Origin: Gemmatimonadota bacterium
Lineage (GTDB): Bacteria; Latescibacterota; UBA2968; UBA8231
DNA: 64,000 bases
Assembly (NCBI GenBank): GCA_018672475.1
Contig: JABHFS010000120.1
Location: 62,001-126,000 of the forward strand
Direction of reading: 5' to 3'
The notes below the pieces were generated by a model. The model saw only the letters and a program-made list of their open reading frames with translations. It was not told the origin of the DNA and searched no databases. The number at the start of each line of letters is the position of its first letter. The stretch's first letter is position 1. The translations under genes and the position numbers were made by a program. Below are positions 41,086 to 47,950 of this stretch, one piece after another.

Positions 41086-41886
41086 ATGAACCCACAGCAA
41101 CAGCGAAGATTTTTCGAGGAGCGGGGTTATCTCATCGTACCCGACCTGCTCGACGACGATGAAATTGCCGCCAGCCGGGCCGAGATCAAACGTCTCCACC
41201 AACTCGCCACCGACTTGCACACCCGCGAGGATCCATTGCGTGGCCATTTTCAGCGCGAACCTTTCGCCCACAACCACAATCGCGGCGATTTGCCCATCTT
41301 GAGAAAAATTGAGAATACGCGAAACTTCTCAGATTTTTTTGCCCGGCTTTCTGCGCATCCGAACTTGGTCTCGACCATACAAAATCTGCTCGGGAACGAC
41401 CTACTGCTCTTTCGTAGCACCCTTATGCTCAAACCCGCCTTACACGGTTCCGCCCATGCGCTACACCAGGATTCCGCCTATTGGCCCATGGAACCACCGG
41501 CCCTGGCCACCGCCAGCATCGCCCTTGACGACGCCACATCGCAAAATGGCTGCATCAAGGTCATTCCCCGCAGCCACCACTGGGGCCTGCAGCAATGGGG
41601 CCATATCGCACAAGCCCAGGACGCGCCATTGAGCGATCGCGAAGACCTCGACTTATCCGGCCAGATCGATGTGGAACTCAAGGCCGGATCGGCTGTGCTC
41701 TTCCACAGCCTAATGGTGCACGGATCAGGGCCGAATCAGACCGAACACTCCCGCAATACCGCCCTCTACGCCTATTTCTCGCCGCACGTGCGCTACGTGC
41801 CCGGCAAGGGTGCACCCCGTGAAAAATCCTTTCCGGTAATCGCCGGTTTAAATGATGCCACAGAGCACACCTTGGTCGCCTCTTGA
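41086..41886 (+). CDS. Phytanoyl-CoA dioxygenase (PhyH) family protein
   Basis: PhyH-family enzymes are Fe(II)/2-oxoglutarate oxygenases. The 266-residue product has the metal motif His127-x-Asp129 (HALHQDSAYW), the distal His212 (MVHGSG) and Arg223 (HSRNTA), which binds 2-oxoglutarate. The N-terminal FFEERGYLIVPDLLDDDEI is typical. The substrate is unknown; bacterial members hydroxylate diverse small molecules. The stop codon overlaps the TTG start of the next gene (TTGA at 41883-41886), so the two proteins are likely made together. Confidence 0.9.
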   Translation: MNPQQQRRFFEERGYLIVPDLLDDDEIAASRAEIKRLHQLATDLHTREDPLRGHFQREPFAHNHNRGDLPILRKIENTRNFSDFFARLSAHPNLVSTIQNLLGNDLLLFRSTLMLKPALHGSAHALHQDSAYWPMEPPALATASIALDDATSQNGCIKVIPRSHHWGLQQWGHIAQAQDAPLSDREDLDLSGQIDVELKAGSAVLFHSLMVHGSGPNQTEHSRNTALYAYFSPHVRYVPGKGAPREKSFPVIAGLNDATEHTLVAS

Positions 41887-44078
41887 AAAAAGTTCTATTG
41901 CTGGCGAGCCTGCTGCTATCAACTCCGGGGCGAAGTCAAGAATACCAGGATCTACCCACCGATCTTGCCAGCCATTACGGCGTCCTCGGGTTGCGGCCGG
42001 CAAGCATCAGCCCCGACAGCCTCGCTGTCGAGCGCGTCATGCTCTACAGCGAGGCCCACCGCGCGGGGATACAAAAGGGCGATCGGATTATCGCCATTCC
42101 CCCCTATCGCATTCGCAACTCCGATGAATTGAGTCGCTGCATCCAGAGCTATGCCCCCGGCGATACGCTCTCAATGGTGCTACGTCGCGACGGCCAAACC
42201 CTGGAGCTTTCGTGCAGCGTATCCGACATTAAGCACCTCTACTACCTGATGAATGAACAAGGGATCGCTAAACCCATCACAGCTCCCTTGCACATCGCCG
42301 GGACCAAAGTGCCCCGCCACGAGAAAGCCGCCCGCGATCTTATCCGCCAACAAGATGCCATCGCAGGATTTTCAGCGTTGCAAAAAGCATGGGCATTTGA
42401 TGCGGGACGCTACGGCAGCGACACCCGACTTCAGACCGTTAATATGGTCCTGCACGACCCGCTAACCGCCGGCCGCACGGCCAGTGCCCTGAGTAAATCG
42501 GTGACCGCCGACATGTCGCTGGTCGGGCATCTGCACATCGCCGCACAGTATTTGGATCTCGCGCTAGCAGCCCCACTCCAGGTATGGGATGACCAAGAGA
42601 ATTCAGCACCGCACCTGATCCTCGCGTCGCTATTGGCAGCCAAGCAAATGACCGATAGCGCCTTTGCCAAGCTTACCGATAGCGAGCGCGCCGAGCTTGC
42701 CAATGCCATACCCGGGCTACTCAAACGTTTCGGCGAAACCTTCCAGTTGGACTCGGGCGATAGCACTGAAACCGTCGGCCATATTAACACCCTGCGCCTG
42801 GCAAAGAAAGTAGATCTCAATTCCCTGTTTCTCGGCGCCTTGCACTTAGCTCAACTCGCAGACGGCGACGCACTCAAAACCATCCGCAGGAAATCGCAAC
42901 AACTCGACCCCGCCCTAATCGATAGCTTACCTCCCGGTACCCAGGGCAAATTCCTCTACGCCAAATCCACGCCATTAGGCTGGATACTAGTCGGCGATCG
43001 AGGACCCAATTTATACACTGGCCATACCGCGGCGATAATCGACCTCGGTGGCGACGACATCTATTTTCATAGCGATCCAGCACCTGCCAATATCGCGATC
43101 ATTATCGACTACGAGGGCGACGACCGCTATATCGGCGGGCCTATTGCCGCGGGCATCCGCGGCATCGGCATGCTGGTCGACCTAAAGGGTAATGATCTGT
43201 ATAAGGGCGACGATTTGGCGTTGGGCACCGCTTTCTGCGGCATCGGCATGTTATGGGACAGTGAGGGCGACGACAACTACATAAATGCCCAGGTCGGTCA
43301 GGGCGCGGCCTTCTTCGGCGCGGGCTTACTGATCGACAGGAGCGGCAACGACCTTTATTCAGCGGATCTTTTTGCCCAGGGTTTTGGCGGCATGCGCGGC
43401 TTTGGCCTATTGCACGACTTAGCCGGCGACGACCACTATCTAGTCGATCGCGCAGTCCCCTCATCCTACGGCACCCCCAATACCTATGCCGGCTGGGCCC
43501 AGGGCATCGGCTGCGGCTTTAGGGGATACGGGGCGGGCGGGATTGGCCTACTCTTGGATGGCGATGGCGACGACGACTACCAAGGTGGAGACTTTGCCCA
43601 GGGCGTGGGTTATTTCTTTGGCATGGGCGTGCTGGCAGACCTACGGGGTGATGACCAATATCGAGGCAGTCGCTATGCGCAGGGGGCCGCGGCCCACCAG
43701 GCCGTCGGTGCATTGATCGAAACCGGGGGTAACGATCGCTATGAAACAAAAATAGCGGCATCCCAGGGTGCTGGCTGGGATGCCGCTATTGGCTATCTGG
43801 CCGATCTGTCAGGCAACGACCACTACGTGGCGTTGCACTTGAGCCAAGGGGCGGCGGCGATGAACGGCCTCGGTTTACTCTTCGATGGCAATGGCCGAGA
43901 CCGCTACGAGACGCAAACCGGCCAAGGTCAAGGCAGTTCGGCAACCTATTGGGGCGGGCGCAACGCGCCCAATCTGGGCTTGCTGATTGATCTTGGCGGT
44001 GACAAAGACACCTACAGTATCAGAAAGAACCAGGCCGACGCCCACGATGCGGGAATCGGCCTTTTCAGTGATCGCTAA
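41883..44078 (+). CDS. Secreted PDZ protein with about 12 Gly-Asp-Asp-x-Tyr repeats
   Basis: I do not recognise a named family. The 731-residue protein starts at TTG 41883 with a signal peptide (KKVLLLASLLLSTPGRSQE). A PDZ-like domain follows at about 35-110 (RAGIQKGDRIIAIPPYRIRNSDEL), then a helical region to about 340. The C-terminal third has about 12 units of roughly 26 residues with the pattern L-x-D-x-x-G-(D/N)-D-x-Y-x5-A-Q-G-x5-G-x-G. This periodicity suggests a beta-solenoid, and the Asp-rich turns could bind Ca2+. No protease catalytic triad is visible. It ends 4 bp from the convergent infC. Role unknown; cell-surface or periplasmic scaffolding is a guess. Confidence 0.8.
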   Translation: MKKVLLLASLLLSTPGRSQEYQDLPTDLASHYGVLGLRPASISPDSLAVERVMLYSEAHRAGIQKGDRIIAIPPYRIRNSDELSRCIQSYAPGDTLSMVLRRDGQTLELSCSVSDIKHLYYLMNEQGIAKPITAPLHIAGTKVPRHEKAARDLIRQQDAIAGFSALQKAWAFDAGRYGSDTRLQTVNMVLHDPLTAGRTASALSKSVTADMSLVGHLHIAAQYLDLALAAPLQVWDDQENSAPHLILASLLAAKQMTDSAFAKLTDSERAELANAIPGLLKRFGETFQLDSGDSTETVGHINTLRLAKKVDLNSLFLGALHLAQLADGDALKTIRRKSQQLDPALIDSLPPGTQGKFLYAKSTPLGWILVGDRGPNLYTGHTAAIIDLGGDDIYFHSDPAPANIAIIIDYEGDDRYIGGPIAAGIRGIGMLVDLKGNDLYKGDDLALGTAFCGIGMLWDSEGDDNYINAQVGQGAAFFGAGLLIDRSGNDLYSADLFAQGFGGMRGFGLLHDLAGDDHYLVDRAVPSSYGTPNTYAGWAQGIGCGFRGYGAGGIGLLLDGDGDDDYQGGDFAQGVGYFFGMGVLADLRGDDQYRGSRYAQGAAAHQAVGALIETGGNDRYETKIAASQGAGWDAAIGYLADLSGNDHYVALHLSQGAAAMNGLGLLFDGNGRDRYETQTGQGQGSSATYWGGRNAPNLGLLIDLGGDKDTYSIRKNQADAHDAGIGLFSDR
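43029..44075 (+). repeat. In-gene array of about 12 repeats coding for GDD-x-Y units
   Basis: Each unit is about 78 bp and codes for the pattern ILVDLxGDDxYxxxxxAQGxxxxxGxG with changes. Examples are LLIDRSGNDLYSADLFAQG, LLLDGDGDDDYQGGDFAQG and VLADLRGDDQYRGSRYAQG. One unit (around 43430-43540) carries a roughly 20-residue insertion. DNA-level identity between units is only moderate, so the array is old rather than a recent tandem expansion. Confidence 0.8.
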
Positions 44079-44082
44079 AAAA

Positions 44083-44604
44083 TTAGATTGGCCTGAGGAT
44101 CAGCGACATCTCACGACCCTCCATCTTCGGCTCTTGATCGACAACGGAGACATCTGTGAGCTTCTCGGCTAAACCACGCAAAAGCTCGCGCCCCCGCTCT
44201 TGGTAGGCCATCTGCCGTCCGCGAAAACGCACGCTGACTTTGACGCGATTGCCCTTTTCGATAAACTCGCGAATATGGGCCATCCGGTATTCGAGATCGT
44301 GCTCAGAGATATTGGCCCCGGCGATGCGGATGCCCTTCATCTGCACGTTGTGCTGTTTCTTGCGCGCTTCTTTAGCCTTTTTTTCCTGGTCGTAACGATA
44401 TTTTCCGTAGTCGATAATACGGCAAACCGGGGGGCGCGCTTCGGCCGCGACCTCAACCAAATCGAGTTCAGCTTCTTCGGCCATGGACAAGGCCTGTGCT
44501 GTTTCGACGACACCGACTTGTTCTCCGTCGGGGCCAATTAGGCGCACCTGGGGCACGCGAATGTCGCCATTGACCCGGGTGACACTCTTTCTCTTTGTTG
44601 CGAT
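44083..44604 (-). CDS. infC: Translation initiation factor IF-3 with AUC start codon
   Basis: IF-3 keeps ribosomal subunits apart and checks start codons. The two-domain protein has the N-terminal VNGDIRVPQVRLIGPDGEQVGVV, the linker DYGKYRYDQEKKAKEARKKQ and the C-terminal domain SVRFRGRQMAYQERGRELL. The conserved N-terminus runs 16 codons upstream of the first GTG, to an ATC at 44602-44604, with GGAGG 8 nt before it. No ATG, GTG or TTG fits. IF-3 genes are known for AUU/AUC starts that allow autoregulation. The product has 173 residues. Unusually, rpmI and rplT do not follow; the next gene is convergent. Confidence 0.93.
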   Translation of the reverse strand: MATKRKSVTRVNGDIRVPQVRLIGPDGEQVGVVETAQALSMAEEAELDLVEVAAEARPPVCRIIDYGKYRYDQEKKAKEARKKQHNVQMKGIRIAGANISEHDLEYRMAHIREFIEKGNRVKVSVRFRGRQMAYQERGRELLRGLAEKLTDVSVVDQEPKMEGREMSLILRPI

Positions 44605-44630
44605 AGCTTTAACCTCCGTAGAGCGTGAAT

Positions 44631-44652
44631 AAAAACGCGGGTAGCCCCCGCG
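44631..44652 (-). terminator. Terminator-like hairpin in the infC 5' leader
   Basis: On the reverse strand a 6-bp all-GC stem CGCGGG/CCCGCG (44647-44652 with 44636-44641, 5-nt loop) is followed by five U residues. It starts 6 nt after the predicted start site and ends before the Shine-Dalgarno. The neighbouring kinase gene is divergent. In Firmicutes the infC operon leader is controlled by L20-dependent attenuation; whether anything comparable occurs here is unknown. Confidence 0.6.
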
Positions 44653-44664
44653 GGTTATTTAGTT

Positions 44665-44692
44665 AATATAAGATCCAACTACATTCTGTCTA
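44665..44692 (-). promoter_or_regulatory. infC sigma70-type promoter
   Basis: TAGACA (44687-44692), 16-bp spacer, TATATT (44665-44670) on the reverse strand. The start is predicted near 44658, about 54 nt before the AUC start codon. Confidence 0.6.
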
Positions 44693-44858
44693 TCGACTCT
44701 ATTTCGGATGCACTTTAGCGCGATTCCACAAACAAGGTCGCTTCACTAAATCTTAAACCCCAGTCCGGATTAAGACAAGGGTTGATTTGCCGCCATCCCT
44801 TTGGCATCAACAGCCTTATTGATTATTTTTATCGTCCCTCTACACAAAAAGGAGAACA

Positions 44859-45860
44859 ATGACGCGCACATATGACGTTTACGGAGTCGGCCACGCCCTC
44901 GTCGATATCCAGTACCGGGTGCAACCCGACTTCCTCGCCACCAACCAAGTCGAAAAAGGCGTAATGACCCTCGTCGATGAAGATCGCCAAGCGCACCTCG
45001 CCAAAGCCATTACCGACACCCCGGTCGCCTCGGCCTCCGGCGGTTCAGCCGCCAATACCATGATCGGCGTCGCCCGTTTCGGCGGGCAGGCCTATTACGC
45101 CTGCCTGATCGGCCGCGATACCTGGGGCGACTTTTACCAGCGCGACCTCGAAGCCGCCGGCGTCGTTGCGAACCCGGCCAACCGCAGCGAGGGCACGACC
45201 GGCCAATGCCTGGTATTTATCACTCCAGACGCCGATCGCACACTCAATACCTTTCTCGGCATCAGCAGCGCCATCGGTCCGGCGCAACTGCAAGAAGATA
45301 TCATTGCCGACGCCCACTATGTTTATCTCGAAGGGTATCTGTTCAGTTCGGACGATGGTTTCGCCGCCGCGATGCAAGCGCAGGAAATGGCCCAGCGAAA
45401 CGATACAAAAGTCTCGCTAACGCTGAGCGACCCCTTCATGGTTAGTACCTTTAAGGAGCGCTTCGATTCCTTGATGCACAATGGCGTGGACCTGCTTTTC
45501 TGCAACGAGGAAGAAGCGATCGCTTGCACCGGGGCAGCCGATCGGGAGGCCGCTGCCAAGACATTGGGTTCACAGGTCAATATGGCCTATATAACCTGCG
45601 GTCCCGACGGGGCGTTAGTATATGCCGACGGCCAGCGCCATATGGTCCCCGGCGTACAAGTAGAAGCCGTGGATACCACGGGAGCCGGCGATCTCTTCGC
45701 AGGTGGCGCGCTCTTCGGGCTGACCCACGGCTATACTCCCGTTGATGCGGCTCGCCTCGGCTCCTACGCCGCAGCGCAGGTTGTCGCCCGCTTCGGCCCT
45801 CGCCTTGAAGAATCTCTCGCCAATCAGGTCGACCAGATTTTGGCCCACTTCTCTGCTTAG
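44859..45860 (+). CDS. PfkB-family carbohydrate/nucleoside kinase (adenosine-kinase-like)
   Basis: PfkB kinases phosphorylate sugars or nucleosides. The 333-residue product has the substrate-side motif SASGGSAANTMIGVARFGG and the C-terminal DTTGAGDLFAGGALFG, which holds the catalytic Asp and anion hole. The sequence layout is closest to the adenosine kinase branch, but substrate is not certain. AAGGAG precedes ATG 44859. It ends 13 bp before a 2-hydroxyacid dehydrogenase gene, so the two probably form an operon. Confidence 0.88.
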   Translation: MTRTYDVYGVGHALVDIQYRVQPDFLATNQVEKGVMTLVDEDRQAHLAKAITDTPVASASGGSAANTMIGVARFGGQAYYACLIGRDTWGDFYQRDLEAAGVVANPANRSEGTTGQCLVFITPDADRTLNTFLGISSAIGPAQLQEDIIADAHYVYLEGYLFSSDDGFAAAMQAQEMAQRNDTKVSLTLSDPFMVSTFKERFDSLMHNGVDLLFCNEEEAIACTGAADREAAAKTLGSQVNMAYITCGPDGALVYADGQRHMVPGVQVEAVDTTGAGDLFAGGALFGLTHGYTPVDAARLGSYAAAQVVARFGPRLEESLANQVDQILAHFSA

Positions 45861-45873
45861 CACGGAGGTTGAT

Positions 45874-46830
45874 GTGAAAATCCTGATCCAGTATCCATTC
45901 AGCGACGAGCAGCACGAGCAATTTTGCCAGTTAGCGCGCGAAAACGGCGATCATCAAGTCCTTATCGCCGCCGACGAAGCCGCAGCGATCCCCCTGGCAG
46001 ACGGGGTTGAAGTGATTATGGGGTACTTCCCTCCCGCCGTCTGCGCCGCCGCCACCGACTTGCGTTGGATTCAGTCGTTTAGCGCCGGTATGGACAAATT
46101 CCTCTTCCCCGAGATTATCGAGCGCGACAAAGTCGCCATATCCAATGTCGCCGGACTCTACGCCCCACAAGGCGGGGAGCACGCCTGGGCGCTGCTGTTG
46201 GCCCTGGCGCGCGGCATCGACCAAGCCATTCGCCAAAACGACCAACGCAAATGGGCGGCCGGCTCCATGGTCGAGCTAACGGGGTTAACCCTTGGCGTCG
46301 TCGGCATGGGAGGGTTTGGCCTAGAAATGGTCAAGCGGGCGGCCGGCTACGATATGCAGATCATCGCCGTAGACCCCGTGCGCCGGGATCCGCCGCCTGG
46401 CGTATCCGAACTGGTGGACAATAGTCAGGAGAATCTACACAGCTTATTACGCCGGTCTGATGTGGTGATGCTCGCTTGCCCGAAAACAAAGGAGACTTAT
46501 CACTTGATTGGCAGCGAAGAGTTCGCATTGATGCGGGAAAACGCCTACCTCATCAATGTGACCCGGGGAGGCATCATCGACGAAGAAGCCCTGTGCCAAG
46601 CACTACGCGAAGGGCAAATCGCCGGAGCAGGTCTCGATGTCACTGAGATAGAACCTTTACCGGCCGATTCCCCACTGTGGGATGCGCGCAATATAATTCT
46701 CACTCCGCACAGGGCCGGGGCGTCTCAACATCGGCCACGCAAAGTGTTCGAATTTTTCCTCGCCCAGTTGGGGCGCTACCTCAAGGGCGAAGCCGTGCTA
46801 AATATCGTCAATAAAAGAAAAGGTTATTAG
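45874..46830 (+). CDS. D-2-hydroxyacid dehydrogenase family protein
   Basis: This NAD(P)-dependent oxidoreductase reduces 2-oxoacids to D-2-hydroxyacids or the reverse. The 318-residue product has the Rossmann motif LGVVGMGGFG near residue 146, then NVTRGGIIDEEAL with the substrate Arg, the Glu in VTEIEPLP and the catalytic His in LTPHRAG. Start GTG 45874, with GGAGG 5 nt upstream. A longer frame from 45742 overlaps the kinase gene and is rejected. Two strong candidates are glyoxylate/hydroxypyruvate reductase and a lactate-type enzyme; the sequence alone does not decide. Confidence 0.88.
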   Translation: MKILIQYPFSDEQHEQFCQLARENGDHQVLIAADEAAAIPLADGVEVIMGYFPPAVCAAATDLRWIQSFSAGMDKFLFPEIIERDKVAISNVAGLYAPQGGEHAWALLLALARGIDQAIRQNDQRKWAAGSMVELTGLTLGVVGMGGFGLEMVKRAAGYDMQIIAVDPVRRDPPPGVSELVDNSQENLHSLLRRSDVVMLACPKTKETYHLIGSEEFALMRENAYLINVTRGGIIDEEALCQALREGQIAGAGLDVTEIEPLPADSPLWDARNIILTPHRAGASQHRPRKVFEFFLAQLGRYLKGEAVLNIVNKRKGY

Positions 46831-46858
46831 CCGTTCTTTTTACACATTACAAATACCC

Positions 46859-46912
46859 GCGTACAAAAAATGCGCCGACTATCGCACGACAGTCGGCGCA
46901 TTTTTTGTACGC
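46859..46912. terminator. Bidirectional intrinsic terminator
   Basis: A 22-bp perfect inverted repeat (46859-46880 with 46891-46912, 10-nt loop) contains A6 on one side and T6 on the other, so both strands form a GC-rich stem followed by a U-run. It separates the convergent dehydrogenase and sugar isomerase genes. The remaining bases 46913-47040 hold nothing I recognise. Confidence 0.92.
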
Positions 46913-47040
46913 TGCCTATGAACGAATCGAAGTGCAATAGCTAACTTAGCACTATTCTGTAGATCCGCGCCCCGCCGCGATCGTTACCCAACACCCGCAT
47001 CCAACCACTTCTTCCCAGACACCACTTTGTAAAGCCACCT

Positions 47041-47847
47041 TTAATAACCCAATCGACGCAAATAGTCGCGCATGCCTGCGCTGCGCTCGGCCTCGCTTAC
47101 CGCATCTTCCCCCTCGTATGCGGGTTCCCCCGGACACGCCGTCACCCAACGGGTAAAATTGCGGTCTTCGAGCGTTTTTAGCACAGCGGTAAAATCGAGA
47201 CATTCGGCCTCACCGACCGAAACCCACTTCGGATTGTATTGGCCCGGGTCGCGCACCGTGCAAGAGGCGTAATCCTGCAGATGCACATAATTGAGTTGGT
47301 CCCAGAAATCGACCAGCGACTGCACCGGGTCGTAGTCCCACAGTTCGGCGTGCGATACATCAATACAGAGCTTGGCCTTGTCCAGCAAACTCATATAGAG
47401 CGTCCAATCCGCCGCCGAGTCGACCAATAGATTAGTGTGGATATGATAGCTGAGCTCCAACCCGTATTGGGCCGCGTATTCGGCCCACTGCTCCGCGCCT
47501 TCGGCCGCCCGTTCGATATCAGCCCGCTCCGTCGCCCGCCCTTCGGGTTTGCGCCCACTCATAAACATAAAGCAGTCGACTCCCATCTCGGCAGCATAGT
47601 CCATTCGTCTTTTATTGCGTTCGACATGTTCCCAGTCTCGGTCTTCCGGCGAACCGCTAGCGGTAAAAACACACAGCGGCATCTCCGCATCCTCGCACAC
47701 CTGTTTTAGCCGCTTTGGCGGCCCGAGCCAATCCAGCGGCAGACGCCCCTCCCAGCCATCCCAACCGGCCTTTTTTAACGCCGGTAAGGCCTTCGATAGA
47801 TCCGGTTGCCGCCAACGCAGTGTCGCATATCCCATTTTGAGTGCCAT
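47041..47847 (-). CDS. Sugar phosphate isomerase/epimerase (TIM barrel, xylose-isomerase-like)
   Basis: This family holds hydroxypyruvate isomerases, tagatose/psicose epimerases and inosose dehydratases. The 268-residue product has the barrel segments YHIHTN, CIDVSHAELWDYDP (Asp and His ligands), YVHLQDYA (His ligand) and a C-terminal Glu region (GEPAYEGED). AGGAGG lies 6 nt before the ATG. The exact substrate is not readable. It is monocistronic. Confidence 0.85.
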   Translation of the reverse strand: MALKMGYATLRWRQPDLSKALPALKKAGWDGWEGRLPLDWLGPPKRLKQVCEDAEMPLCVFTASGSPEDRDWEHVERNKRRMDYAAEMGVDCFMFMSGRKPEGRATERADIERAAEGAEQWAEYAAQYGLELSYHIHTNLLVDSAADWTLYMSLLDKAKLCIDVSHAELWDYDPVQSLVDFWDQLNYVHLQDYASCTVRDPGQYNPKWVSVGEAECLDFTAVLKTLEDRNFTRWVTACPGEPAYEGEDAVSEAERSAGMRDYLRRLGY

Positions 47848-47950
47848 AGTCTACCTCCTCTTTCTGGCCTACAACTAAAGCAAAAGCCAATATCACAGGC
47901 AAGTTCGGTTGACCGATCTCTATACTGCCGCGATATTTTGCTGTTGGCTT

